Positions 7,767 through 16,973 are shown, numbered from the stretch's first letter. The stretch: DNA of 64,000 nt from Micromonospora pisi (GCF_003633685.1 NZ_RBKT01000001.1:8308001-8372000); one strand, 5' to 3'. The notes: generated by a model not told the origin, from the letters alone. Numbers and translations are program-made.

Positions 7767-9425
7767 TTACCCGCTGGAGCAGGTAGGGGTCAAGCCCGCG
7801 CCCGTACCGGTGCCCTGGAAGCCGAACTCGGTCGACTGACCGGCGGCGAGGGAGCCGTTGTAACTGACGTTGGTGAACTGGACCGTGCCGGTGTTCCCAC
7901 TACGGTTGACGTTCCAGGCGTTGGTGACGCTTGCGCCCGACGGCAGCGGCACCGAGACCGTCCAGCCGTTGACCGGCGAGGAGCCGGCGGTGACCCGCAC
8001 CGTGGCGACAAAACCACCCGTCCACTGGTTGATCGACATCGACGCCGAGCAGCCACCACCGGTCGGCGGTGGAGTGGTCGGCGGTGGGGTCGTGGGCGGT
8101 GGGGTCGTGGGCGGCGGGGTGTTCGGGGGCGTGGTGGGCGGAGTGGTCGGGCCGTCGGAGAGGGTCGGCGTCTGCCAATCCCGCCAATCAGCCAGGTTGC
8201 CCGCCTTCCTGCTCGAGATCCTGATCGCGCCAGGAGCATTGCCCGTTTTCAGCAGGAACTTCTGGATGTTCTGCTGCAACGGCGTCCGCCATTCGGTCCG
8301 GGAGGCGCAGTGGGTGCCGTCCTGGACATCGGACCAGTAGGTGATGTTCTCCCCCGCGCCAAGTGCCTTGTAGACCTCCGCTCCGCCCAGGGCCGCCACA
8401 CTTCCGGATCTGGCGGCCAACCAGTCGATGTGCGGGTTCTCCATGATGAACAGGCCCCGTGGCGCGACCATGGCGACCATCTCGTGTGTGTCCACGGGCA
8501 ACGTGTTCGGATTGCCGGTGAAGGAACTGAACGCGTCACCCAGCCAGGGCTGCTCCCCGTAGGCGCTGCTCAGAGGCTGGGCGCCGGACTCCCCGGCGAT
8601 TCCACGGAAGATCGGAGCGCCGGCGCTGCCCGACTCGATCGGCATGGTCAGGGCGATGCGCTGATCGAACACACCGACTGCGAAGGCGCCCTTTCCGTAC
8701 CGCGAGCATCCGGTTACACCGGTCGCATCCGCTCTGAGAATGTTGCCGCCCGACTGTTCGAGGACGTCGATGATCCGGCTGACGCCCCACGCCCAGGCGG
8801 CGAGTAGACCGGTGCTGCTCGAGGCACCGTAGACACTGTAGAACGCGCCTTGTTTGTTGTTCCGTGGTGTGCCTTCGCGGCCGACCGCCAGAGGGTCGTA
8901 GCTGATGATGGCGGCACCAGCGGCCCTGATGGTGGCCGTGTCCGCGCCGAGTCCTCCCAGCACGACGACGGCCGGGAACGGGCCGGAGCCACTCGGCAGT
9001 TGGACGCCTGCCGAGAAGCTGGAGCTCCTGCCATTGTCTGTCACATTCACGGTGATGCTGGTACTCGAGACCGTCCCCGTGACGCTTGCCGGCTTTCTCG
9101 GCTTGTCTCCGTAGACGTACCTCTCCGCCAGTTCCTTGATCTCTGCTCGTCGGCACCGCCATTCGGACTTGGCCGAGATGCGTGTCCCATTCACCTTTCT
9201 GAAGGGATCGGGAAGCCTGGAGTTGGCGGTCAAGGAGACTGCGCCGGGCACCGGGCAGTCTGCACCCTCGTCTTCCACGGCGGCGGCGGCCACGAGATTG
9301 TCGGCGGCCGCCTGGGCGGTGGTGGTTTGCGTGACTACCGTTACCGCTCCGGTGACCGCGAGCGCCGCTACCGCCAGCAGGACGACTGACGATCGAATCC
9401 TAGAGCGGCCCGAGCTAATGATCAC
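7767..9425 (-). CDS. Secreted glucuronoyl-esterase-like CE15 protein with CBM2
   Basis: This 552-residue secreted enzyme is likely to cleave ester links between lignin and glucuronoxylan. A signal peptide (IRSSVVLLAVAALAVTGAV) leads to an alpha/beta hydrolase domain. That domain carries the CE15 hallmark GVTGCSRYGKGAF, with the serine nucleophile near residue 240, and a later DGTHCASRTEW that may give the catalytic histidine. A Pro/Thr linker (about 425-457) precedes a C-terminal family 2 cellulose-binding module (CSASMSINQWTGGF to the end). The GTG at 9425 is preferred because AAAGGAGAG lies at good spacing and the signal peptide then begins at once; an in-frame start at 9509 adds an unlikely extension. 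Exact substrate is inferred from family. Confidence 0.85.
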   Translation of the reverse strand: MIISSGRSRIRSSVVLLAVAALAVTGAVTVVTQTTTAQAAADNLVAAAAVEDEGADCPVPGAVSLTANSRLPDPFRKVNGTRISAKSEWRCRRAEIKELAERYVYGDKPRKPASVTGTVSSTSITVNVTDNGRSSSFSAGVQLPSGSGPFPAVVVLGGLGADTATIRAAGAAIISYDPLAVGREGTPRNNKQGAFYSVYGASSSTGLLAAWAWGVSRIIDVLEQSGGNILRADATGVTGCSRYGKGAFAVGVFDQRIALTMPIESGSAGAPIFRGIAGESGAQPLSSAYGEQPWLGDAFSSFTGNPNTLPVDTHEMVAMVAPRGLFIMENPHIDWLAARSGSVAALGGAEVYKALGAGENITYWSDVQDGTHCASRTEWRTPLQQNIQKFLLKTGNAPGAIRISSRKAGNLADWRDWQTPTLSDGPTTPPTTPPNTPPPTTPPPTTPPPTTPPPTGGGCSASMSINQWTGGFVATVRVTAGSSPVNGWTVSVPLPSGASVTNAWNVNRSGNTGTVQFTNVSYNGSLAAGQSTEFGFQGTGTGAGLTPTCSSG

Positions 9426-9849
9426 TAGGGCTCTCCTTTCGGGTGGGTGGTGACCTGTTTGATCGATGATCACGGATGTCTCGGTATTCCCAAGGGTCGA
9501 GTAAGACACCGATGTGCGTCAATATGTTTCCGGAAGTTTTCGGCGTCTCGCGCCGATTGGCGCTCCTGATCACAGAGCGGCGCGTCACCCGGCTACGGCA
9601 ACCAGTCGATGCCCGCGATGCTCCTGAGGGGGTCCACGCCGTCGCCACGTGGCCGGAAGTACGGTCCGAGGTCACCTGCCACTGTCGACCAACGGTGTCG
9701 CGGCCCCGCCGGCCGCCGAGTCACGTCCCGGAAACTTTCCGACAACCAGGCTCCCTGCCGAGAGGCGGCTGCGGTCAGCAGGAGCCGAGCGGGTGCGTCG
9801 CGTCCAACAACGAGTTACGGGACACCGCCCGCTGGCCGCCATAACTACG
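9426..9849. other. Divergent intergenic region, about 420 bp
   Basis: This stretch separates the leftward esterase from the rightward leaderless membrane gene and must hold the esterase promoter. Short open frames exist on both strands, but none has a ribosome site together with recognisable protein features. I see no convincing gene or repeat here. Confidence 0.5.
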
Positions 9850-9878
9850 CTGGCCGGAATGAGACTCATTCCGGCCAG
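9846..9878 (+). promoter_or_regulatory. Leaderless promoter with perfect palindrome over the start codon
   Basis: A perfect inverted repeat with 14-bp arms, CTGGCCGGAATGAG (9850-9863) and CTCATTCCGGCCAG (9865-9878), has a single central A. The ATG of the downstream gene (9859-9861) lies inside the left arm. A TANNNT hexamer, TACGCT (9846-9851), ends seven bases before the ATG. This is the spacing seen for leaderless transcripts in actinobacteria, and no ribosome-binding sequence is present. The palindrome is either an operator that blocks transcription or, as RNA, a hairpin that hides the start codon. Both readings are inferences; the symmetry itself is seen directly. Confidence 0.6.
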
Positions 9879-10962
9879 GGTCGGGCCGACACCGCGTTTT
9901 CCGTCGACCTCCACCACCACGGTCTGGGGAGCGCTGATCCTCGCCGCCGCGGTGGTCGCCTGGGCGTACACGGTGGCGGTGCTCACCCCCCGGATGTCGG
10001 TCGTGGCGGGCATCGCACCGATGCCGGGCGGCGACGGTGAACTGTTCATGTGGGTCGCCGAACTGCGCTGGACGGCCATCCTGCTGGCGGCGCTCGGCAT
10101 GCTGACCGTGGTGGCGGGTCGGCGCGGTGCGCCGGTCGGCGCACTGCTCCTGACGGGATTGCTTCTCGGCGTGGACGCGGCACTGGAACGAACCGGTGTC
10201 ACCGGTGCGTCAGGGCTGGCGATCGCCCTGACCTCGGCGGCGGTCTCAGTGTGCGTCGCCGGGTGGATAGCCGGGCGGCCCGGCCCGGACGACAGGTCCC
10301 TCGTCGTGCGTCGACGGCTTGCCGTTGTCGCGGTCGTCGCGGCCTGTTGCGCGCCCTTGCTCCTGCTCCAGGGCACGCCGACGGTCAACCACCCCTTCCT
10401 GCCGGTCGGGCTGCCCACCGTGACCACCGTGCTCCCCGCGCTGCTGACCATGCTGGCCGCCGTCGCGGTCGCCGCGGCCCGGGTCCGCGCGCTGCCGACG
10501 ATCGCCGCGACCGGGTTCGCCGCGTTGCCCGCACTGCTGCTGGCCGGGTTCGGCGCCACCACCGGCCTTGGGATCGGGCAGCACGTGACGAGTTACGGCG
10601 CACTGCTCGTCGGGCCACTGTTCGTGGTCGTCGTCGCCCTGCTGTGGTGGCACCCCGCCGGCCGACGCCGCGGCCCTGTCGCGCTCTGGACGGCGCTCGC
10701 CGCCGTCGGTGGCGCGCTGGTCACCGTGCCGGTGGTCTTCGCTGGCCTGGTGTTCTCCATGTTCGGTTCGTCGATGCTCTTCACCCTCGCCGGTACGAGC
10801 TATCCGGCCGACGGCGTGTCGGTTGTTCCCGGTGTGACCGTCGTGACCCTGGTGGCCGGCATCCTGATCGCGGCGAGACTGCCCGGGCCGATCGATCCAC
10901 CGGACCCGACACCGATCGTCGCCGGTGGGCCACGCCCGGCGGGGCCGCCGGCTCCCGCCTGA
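9859..10962 (+). CDS. Polytopic membrane protein of unknown function
   Basis: This 367-residue protein has about nine hydrophobic segments, including WGALILAAAVVAWAYTVAVL near the N-terminus and VALWTALAAVGGALVTVPVV later. A proline-rich cytosolic tail (PIDPPDPTPIVAGGPRP) ends it. There is no recognisable transporter or enzyme motif. The ATG at 9859 is chosen over upstream in-frame codons because a -10 hexamer lies just before it and the upstream sequence reads as low-complexity. The start codon is embedded in a long perfect palindrome, which suggests tight regulation. It stands alone, divergent from the esterase gene. Confidence 0.7.
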   Translation: MRLIPARVGPTPRFPSTSTTTVWGALILAAAVVAWAYTVAVLTPRMSVVAGIAPMPGGDGELFMWVAELRWTAILLAALGMLTVVAGRRGAPVGALLLTGLLLGVDAALERTGVTGASGLAIALTSAAVSVCVAGWIAGRPGPDDRSLVVRRRLAVVAVVAACCAPLLLLQGTPTVNHPFLPVGLPTVTTVLPALLTMLAAVAVAAARVRALPTIAATGFAALPALLLAGFGATTGLGIGQHVTSYGALLVGPLFVVVVALLWWHPAGRRRGPVALWTALAAVGGALVTVPVVFAGLVFSMFGSSMLFTLAGTSYPADGVSVVPGVTVVTLVAGILIAARLPGPIDPPDPTPIVAGGPRPAGPPAPA

Positions 10963-11071
10963 GCCAGCTCCACCCGGCACGGGGATGGACGTCAGAGACC
11001 AACTCACGTGCTCCCTGCCCCAGCTCGCCAGGCGGGGGGCGGTGGGCGGGACTGGCGCGGGTGGGGGTGGA

Positions 11072-12040
11072 TCAGCAGCGGGGGGTGCCGAGCGGGGCGG
11101 CACCGGCGAGGGCTTCCAGGGTCGTCGCCGGGGCGATCACCTCCGCCGGGGTCGGCGAGGGTGGGATGGTGACGGTCGGGGCAGGGCTCGCCGTGGGGGT
11201 CGGCCGGGCCGAGGGCGAACTGCTGGACGTACGGGCGGTGCCGGCCGGGGTACCGGGGCCGGCGAGGGAGGCCGTGCTGCGTTGGACCTGCTCCGCGAGC
11301 ATCCGGATGTTGGTGGCGGTTGCCTGGCGCCCGTACACGTCGGTGACCCTGATGCTGTAGGGCCCGGGGCCCAGCCCGCCCTCGATGATCCAGTAGTTGT
11401 AGTTCTGGCGAGCCGCCGCGCGGAAGCTGCCGCCCGGCCCCTTCGCCTCGACCGAGCGGAGCGGGTTGCCGTGATTGCCCACCTGCACCGCGAACCACCA
11501 CTGCGAGGCGCCGTCCTTCATCCGGAAGGTGAGACCTCCGTCGAGCGGCGGGCTCATCACCGCCCGGTACGTCACCGGCACCACGCCCTGCGCCCGGTCG
11601 GCGATCCGGGCGAACGCCTCGTCAGAGAGGTCGATGTGGCCGGGCGCGCATCCGGCGCACTGGTCCATGACCACGACCCGGACCTTGCCCTTCGGGCCGC
11701 TCACCTCCAGGTAACCGCCGCAGGCCGCCGCCCCGGCGTACTCCGACGGGCCGAGTGCCACATAGAGCCGGTCCGCCGGGGGGCTCGGAAAGGAGCAGTT
11801 GCCGCCCGAGCCGGCCGAGTCGTAGAACGTGGCCTTTCCCTTGTGGACGGTGTTGCCCGTCGGTGGTGCGGCGCAGGCCGGGGCGGCGCCGGAGCGTAAG
11901 GCGAGAGTGATGCCGAGTACGGCGGCCAGGGCGGTGACCCCGGCGCCGGCCAGCCAGTGTCTGATCCGCCGATTCGACCGGTGCGTGCCGCTGTCGCCGG
12001 CCGGGGTGTCGTTCTCGGGGTCCGTGCCTGGTGCAGTCAC
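11072..12040 (-). CDS. Bacterial expansin-like secreted protein
   Basis: Expansins loosen plant cell walls without hydrolysis by binding cellulose. This 322-residue protein has one N-terminal hydrophobic segment (about 30-48). A double-psi beta-barrel D1 domain follows (KATFYDSAGSGGNCSFP, then VVVMDQCAGCAPGHIDLSDEAF with the conserved Asp of the HIDLS motif). The second, CBM63-like domain has SQWWFAVQVGNHGNPLRS and NYNYWIIEGGLGPGPYSIRV. A Ser/Thr/Pro-rich tail of about 55 residues ending in Cys is unusual for the family. Together with the CE15 esterase nearby it points to life on plant material. No operon partner is seen; the MOSC gene lies upstream on the same strand with a 61-bp gap. Confidence 0.82.
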   Translation of the reverse strand: MTAPGTDPENDTPAGDSGTHRSNRRIRHWLAGAGVTALAAVLGITLALRSGAAPACAAPPTGNTVHKGKATFYDSAGSGGNCSFPSPPADRLYVALGPSEYAGAAACGGYLEVSGPKGKVRVVVMDQCAGCAPGHIDLSDEAFARIADRAQGVVPVTYRAVMSPPLDGGLTFRMKDGASQWWFAVQVGNHGNPLRSVEAKGPGGSFRAAARQNYNYWIIEGGLGPGPYSIRVTDVYGRQATATNIRMLAEQVQRSTASLAGPGTPAGTARTSSSSPSARPTPTASPAPTVTIPPSPTPAEVIAPATTLEALAGAAPLGTPRC

Positions 12041-12101
12041 GGCGCCTGATGTTGCCGCACCACCTGCGGCAGCGCAACAGACTCCGAGCAGGTCGTCCCG
12101 G

Positions 12102-12938
12102 TCAGTCCAGCACCTCCACCGTGTCCCCGACGCTGACTTCAGGGGAGGGTCCGCCCGGTTCGGCCCGCACCGTCATCTGGAGACCGAAGAGAAGCTTCTG
12201 GTCGACCTTTCGCCGTGCGGCGAGCATCCACAGCGGTTCCCGTCCTCGTTCCCCGGTCTCCTGGTCGATCGTCGCGACCAGACAGCGGCCACACTCGCTG
12301 GTGCCGTGAAACACGGCCCCGCCGATCCTGATCCGCCGGCCGACCCAGTCGCCCTCGGCCCACGGCACGGCACCGCTGACCACCAGATTGGGGCGGAACT
12401 GGATCATCGGCAGCGGCCCTTCGGCGCTGCCCGACTCCAGTAGCCAGTCGTTGAACGCGTCCAACGACGCGGTGTTGGCCAGCAGCAGCGGACTGCCGTC
12501 GGCGAAGCTCAGCTCGGCGCCCGAGCCGGCCGGAACCGGCCAGGGAACGCGGTTACCGGTGGGGTCACCGAGCCAGACCAGCCGGGCGGTGCGCCCCAAC
12601 AGCCGGGTGAGCCAGTCGTCCGCCTCGGGGCCGGCGGCGCGAACCGGGGTGGGGGCCCGCCCCCGGAACACCCGGACCTGGATCGCCTCGCCGCCGGTCG
12701 GTTCGGCCAGGTCGAGCGTGGTCAGCCCCGGCGCGTCCAGGGTCAGCCCGCCCGGCCGGGACACCGCCCGCATCGTTACCAGTTCCCGGTGCTGGCGCTG
12801 GGTCAGGCCGAGCCCGTGCTCGTCCACGATCAGCCAGCGTCGGTCGCCGTCCAGGCCCCACGGCTCGACCCGCGCCGTGTCGCGGTCCACCCGGCGGCAC
12901 CCCTTCACCGGGTACGTGTGAATCGATGCGACTCGCAT
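12102..12938 (-). CDS. MOSC domain-containing protein (mARC-like)
   Basis: This 278-residue protein resembles the YcbX and mitochondrial amidoxime-reducing-component group, which bind molybdenum cofactor through a conserved cysteine. The N-terminal beta-barrel begins RVASIHTYPVKGCR and continues EPWGLDGDRRWLIVDEHG. The MOSC domain has FRPNLVVSG and the cofactor motif TSECGRCLVATIDQETG near residues 212-228. The ATG at 12938 is chosen because the recognisable family start follows it directly; a further in-frame ATG 28 codons upstream would add an arginine-rich extension. It shares a 138-bp divergent region with the GNAT gene. Substrate unknown. Confidence 0.87.
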   Translation of the reverse strand: MRVASIHTYPVKGCRRVDRDTARVEPWGLDGDRRWLIVDEHGLGLTQRQHRELVTMRAVSRPGGLTLDAPGLTTLDLAEPTGGEAIQVRVFRGRAPTPVRAAGPEADDWLTRLLGRTARLVWLGDPTGNRVPWPVPAGSGAELSFADGSPLLLANTASLDAFNDWLLESGSAEGPLPMIQFRPNLVVSGAVPWAEGDWVGRRIRIGGAVFHGTSECGRCLVATIDQETGERGREPLWMLAARRKVDQKLLFGLQMTVRAEPGGPSPEVSVGDTVEVLD

Positions 12939-13076
12939 CCGGTCAGGATGACACGACACGGCGTGACGCCGGTACCGCCGCTTCGGCGGCCGCCTGCTAC
13001 CACGCGACCCGGATGCCGTCACCGAGGAACCAGTGCCGGGCCGAGTTTTCGACTCGGCTCCGTAGAATCACCGGTC

Positions 13077-13667
13077 ATGGAATCGAGCGTCGAGCTCCAA
13101 TGGCCGACCGTCGCGGACGAGCAACTCCGCGCTGACGTGCACCGAGTGCTGCATGCGGTGGCCGAGCTCGGTGGCGCGATCGGATACGCGGTGCCTCCCA
13201 GCCGGACCGAGACGGATTCTTGGCTGGACCACGTGCTGATGCTGGTCGGTGCCGGCGACGCGGCGCTGGTACTGGCCGTGCTCGACGACCGGGTGGTTGG
13301 TACCGGCCTGTGGCGACGCGGCCCGAAGCCAATCTTCGCGCACTACGCAGATTTGGAAAGGGTGACCGCGCACCCGGCGGGGCGAGGTCGTGGGATCGGA
13401 CGACTTGTCACCGCCGCCCTGGTCGACGACGCCCGCAAGGCCGGGATCGAGACCCTGGCGCTCGGCGTTCGCGGCAACAACCACGGTGCCATCGAGCTTT
13501 ACGAGCAGCTCGGATTCCAGGAGTGGGGACGGCTGCCCAACGTCATCGAGGTGGGCGCCGAACGTTTTGACGACGTCCGGATGTTCCTGGAACTCGGCCG
13601 CGATCCGCACGTGTTACTGCGTGGCTCGTCTCCGGGCGGCCCCGGGTGGTCACCGCGTCGGTCCTAG
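13077..13667 (+). CDS. GNAT family N-acetyltransferase
   Basis: This 196-residue acetyltransferase has the acetyl-CoA-binding motif AGRGRGIGRLVTAALVDDA. The C-terminal motif NNHGAIELYEQLGFQEWGRLPN is typical of GNAT enzymes. Family members acetylate small molecules or protein amines; the substrate here is unknown. Its stop codon TAG is part of the CTAG target duplicated by the adjacent IS element. Because the target itself supplies the stop, the gene end is probably unchanged by the insertion. Confidence 0.85.
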   Translation: MESSVELQWPTVADEQLRADVHRVLHAVAELGGAIGYAVPPSRTETDSWLDHVLMLVGAGDAALVLAVLDDRVVGTGLWRRGPKPIFAHYADLERVTAHPAGRGRGIGRLVTAALVDDARKAGIETLALGVRGNNHGAIELYEQLGFQEWGRLPNVIEVGAERFDDVRMFLELGRDPHVLLRGSSPGGPGWSPRRS

Positions 13668-14804
13668 ATTGGTACGGCAGCTGCCGTCCAAGGTCTTGCT
13701 GCTGAGCCGGGGTGGACGCGAGGCGGCCACCGGGTGATCGTCTGTGCGTTGTGGATACAACATCAAATCCCGCGGCCGCATGCCACAGCGTAGCCGTTGC
13801 TCGGTGGGAGCGGGTGCTGGCCGGGGTGCTGGGATGCTTCTCGGGCCGGTTCGGGCGGGTGGAGCCGCGTCGTGCGGCGCGGCAGAGTTCGTGACGGGGC
13901 TGCTGTCCAATCTTGAGGTCAAGACGTGCTGGCACGACCGGCAGCGGTGCCAGGTCGCCGGTGTGCCCGACGAGATCGAGTTCGCCACCCGGTCAGAGCT
14001 GGCCGCCGACATGATCACCGCCGCCCTCGACGCCGGCGTGCCGGCGGGGTGGGCAGCCGCAGACGAGGCCTACGGCAACAGCGCTGCCTTCCGCGTCCAC
14101 CTGCGCGAACACAGGCTCGGCTACGTCCTCGCCGTGTCCCGCAGCCATCTGATCCCGCTCGACGGCGGCAAAAGCCGGATACGCGCCGACCGGGTAGCCG
14201 CAGAACTTCCGGCGTCGACCTGGCAGCGCCGCAGCGCTGGCGCAGGATCCAAAGGCCCCCGCTCCTACGACTGGGCCTGGCTCGACGACGTGTGCGCCGA
14301 CGCCGACCCCGACGACGGAGGCCACCACAGCCTGCTAATCCGCCGCAACACCACCACCGGGGAACTGGCCTTCTACCGCTGCTGGGCCCCGCGCCCGGCT
14401 ACCCTCGCTCAACTCGTCCGCGTCGCCGGCATCCGATGGACCGTCGAGGAGCTTCCAGGCGGCCAAGGGCCAGGTCGGCCTGGATCAGTACCAAATCCGC
14501 CGCTGGTACTCCTGGCGCCGGTTCACCGCCCTCGCCTTGGCCGCCCTCGCCGTCCTTGCGATCTTCGCTGCCGACGCTGTCGACGATGACCCGGCCGATA
14601 CCGGACTGATCAAGCTGACGGTGAACGAGATCCGCCGACTGATCAACGCCTGCATCATCCGCCCGATAAGCGACCTCACCCATCGTTTGCACTGGTCGGG
14701 CTGGCGACGTCGGCATCAAGCCCGAGCCCGACGAGCCCACTACACACGCCGCCTCAACCTTGAACTCCAGCCATGATCTCGAATGGAGGCTGCCGTACTA
14801 CTAG
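13664..14804 (+). mobile_element. Decayed IS701-family insertion sequence with CTAG target duplication
   Basis: The element spans about 13668-14800 and is flanked by direct CTAG repeats (13664-13667 and 14801-14804), the YTAR duplication expected of IS701 elements. The termini share GTACGGCAGC in inverted orientation near both ends. The internal transposase is broken by a deletion and two frameshifts, so the element is immobile on its own. The surviving target duplication shows it inserted here and decayed in place. Confidence 0.75.
13803..14776 (+). pseudogene. IS701-family transposase remnant
   Basis: The N-terminal piece RWERVLAGVLGCFSGRFGR is in one frame. A single-base shift near 13890 moves reading to EFVTGLLSNLEVKTCW. 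Sequence then jumps directly to DRQRCQVAGVPDEIEF, so an internal block holding part of the DDE catalytic core has been deleted. The core continues with PAGWAAADEAYGN. A second single-base loss near 14448 breaks the motif RWTVEE-SFQAAKGQVGLD, after which the family C-terminus continues to a stop at 14776. The element is non-autonomous. Confidence 0.8.
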
Positions 14805-14957
14805 GGCTTGTTGGATATTGAGAGTTTCAAAGGTTTCGGCATATGATCGGGTTTGTCGTAACTAGCCCTTTATGTCTTCGTTACAAGGATCGAGTTGGGT
14901 GGTCTTCCCCATTCGCCGGGGACGGCTCTGACACGATCTTGAAGCGAGGCGACAACG

Positions 14958-16574
14958 GTGCGTCCTGTCCGGTGGAACACATCAACAGCACTGGTGATCC
15001 TCGCGGCCGCCGGTGCGGCGATGCTGGGACCGGCGTCCCCCGCCCTCGCGGCGCCCGGCGACGCGAGCGCCACGGGATTCTCGGCGCGACTCTTCGCCGA
15101 CGTGGCCGGTGACCCGGCGTTCAGTGCGAGGGCCACGATCGGCTCGGTAACCGCGCCGCCCGGCGGCGGCACCGACTCCGACACGCTGGCGATCATCCTG
15201 CCCGGCGCGGTCGGTGCAAGAGGCACGGTGAGCGTCAACGCCTCCCGCGATCCGGGAATCTCGTACGCATCGTCCACCGTGGAAGACTTCACACTGAACA
15301 TCCTCGGCACCAGCGGCACCAACATCACAGCCACCGAAATCTCCGCAGACGTGACCTGCCCAGCCGTCGGTACACAGACCGCCGACACTGTGCTGAACGG
15401 CCTGACTCTCTTCGGTACCCCGGTCAACCTGGTACCCAACACCCCAGGCGTGAACGGCAGCACCTGGTACGGCTTCAGCGGCCTGGAAGAGGGTGAACTC
15501 CACATCACGCTGACCAGCACCGAGACCGTCACCGTCACCGGTGCCATCGCGACCGCCGTATTCGCCACCGTCTCGATCACCGGCAAGATATCCGGCTTCC
15601 CAATCGAAGTCGACGCGGGTAGCGTGACTCTCGCCTCGGCGACATGTGAGCGGGCACTGGCCGCCGCAGCTCCCACCGCCGTCTCCATCACCCCGAACTC
15701 CGGGCCGCAGTCGGGCGGGCAGCAGGTGACCATCACCGGCACCAACTTCGTCATCGGCGACACCAACGTCGCCTTCGACGGCACACCTGCGACCAACGTG
15801 GTCGTCGCGCCCGGCGGCACCTCGCTCACCACGACCACGCCATCAGGAGCGGTCGGACCGGGCTCGGTCTTGGTCAGTACCTCGAGTGGAGCGGCCGCGC
15901 CGCTGGCGTACACCTATATCGCCGACGGCAGCGCGACGAGCGTGACCAACCTGACCCCGGTCTCGGGCCCGACCGCCGGCGGCACGCTGGTCACCATCAC
16001 CGGCACCGGCTTCCAAGGCGCGACCGGGGTGACCTTCGGCGAGATCCCGGGAACCGGCTTCACGGTAAACCCGGTCGGCACCACCATCACCGTTCTGACC
16101 CCGACCCACGACGCGGGTTCGGTCCCGGTCCGACTGGTCTTCCCCGCCGGATCCGCGACCGCGCCGAACTTCATCTACGGGCTCGCCACGCCCGCGATCA
16201 CCGACATCGACCCGGAACAGGGCTCAGCCTCCGGCGGTACCACCGTCACGGTCACCGGCAGCGGCTTCGTGCCCGGCCACACCATCGTCACCATCTGCGC
16301 GCGGACCATCGTGGCCAGCGCGGTCACGGTCAGCCCGAACAACCTTTCGCTGACCTTCGTCACCCCAGCCTGTACCAGCGGGGACACCACGGTCACCGTC
16401 ACCACCCCGGCTGGTACCTCGGATGGTGTCACCTTCCGGTACGTCTACGGTGGCCTGCCGGTCACGGGTACCGAGGTCGGCACCCTGCTCGCCATCGCGG
16501 CGGCGCTGATCGGTGCCGGTGCGGTCGCGCTGACGCTGATCCGCCGTCGGGCGCCGTTCTCCTTCACCGCCTGA
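14958..16574 (+). CDS. Cell-wall-anchored IPT/TIG-repeat surface protein (LPVTG)
   Basis: This 538-residue exported protein has an N-terminal signal peptide ending near ASPALAAPG. A beta-rich domain (about 35-230) follows, then three immunoglobulin-like IPT/TIG repeats that each start with a pattern such as ITPNSGPQSGGQQVTITG, TPVSGPTAGGTLVTITG or DPEQGSASGGTTVTVTG. The C-terminus has LPVTG near residue 499, a hydrophobic helix, and RRR. This is a classic sortase signal. The GTG start follows GAGGCGA and gives the signal peptide directly. It is probably an adhesin or sheath protein; the ligand is unknown. It sits just right of the IS701 remnant. Confidence 0.85.
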   Translation: MRPVRWNTSTALVILAAAGAAMLGPASPALAAPGDASATGFSARLFADVAGDPAFSARATIGSVTAPPGGGTDSDTLAIILPGAVGARGTVSVNASRDPGISYASSTVEDFTLNILGTSGTNITATEISADVTCPAVGTQTADTVLNGLTLFGTPVNLVPNTPGVNGSTWYGFSGLEEGELHITLTSTETVTVTGAIATAVFATVSITGKISGFPIEVDAGSVTLASATCERALAAAAPTAVSITPNSGPQSGGQQVTITGTNFVIGDTNVAFDGTPATNVVVAPGGTSLTTTTPSGAVGPGSVLVSTSSGAAAPLAYTYIADGSATSVTNLTPVSGPTAGGTLVTITGTGFQGATGVTFGEIPGTGFTVNPVGTTITVLTPTHDAGSVPVRLVFPAGSATAPNFIYGLATPAITDIDPEQGSASGGTTVTVTGSGFVPGHTIVTICARTIVASAVTVSPNNLSLTFVTPACTSGDTTVTVTTPAGTSDGVTFRYVYGGLPVTGTEVGTLLAIAAALIGAGAVALTLIRRRAPFSFTA

Positions 16575-16973
16575 TCCTGGCGCGAGGTCCGCCCTCTCAA
16601 GACCGCAGACCTCCGCCGATCGGTACGCCCCGAGGTGACCTTGGATCACGGCATGGTGGCGTGGGTCCCGCACCCGCGGTTCCCGCCGCAACAGGTGGCG
16701 GTTCGCCCGGCGGCAGGCCCTGAGGGGCAGTTCGACCGTGTGATACCGGGCACCGGGTTGCCGCTGGCAGCGCGAAAGGGACGCCGCGCGCGTTAAGCTT
16801 TTCGGCCGGTGGTCGCGCTGTCCCCGCGACCTGAGAATCGATGCGCCGAGTTCCTGACACGCCGCAGGCGTTGCCATCGTGCGGATCGCCACGTTGACCA
16901 TGAGCTGGGTAGCCGATGGGCCGGGAACGCCTTCGCCACGCGGGTGCAGTTCAGGTTCGTCGAAAGGTGGAGC
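16575..16973. other. Intergenic region, about 400 bp
   Basis: This region lies between the TIG surface-protein gene and the NRPS gene. An imperfect hairpin (GAGGTC at 16584-16589 pairing with GACCTC at 16608-16613) may terminate the upstream gene. The rest presumably holds the NRPS promoter, and the sequence GAAAGGTGG just before 16974 is its ribosome site. No gene is supported here. Confidence 0.5.

Noticed and set aside
8055-8160. Short tandem repeat of a TTPPP unit
   Set aside because: It encodes the Pro/Thr linker between the CE15 and CBM2 domains. It is a protein linker, not a CRISPR or DNA repeat element.
9476-9844. Plus-strand 122-codon frame in the divergent region before the membrane protein
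   Set aside because: Arg/Pro-rich, no ribosome site, and it overlaps the likely esterase promoter.
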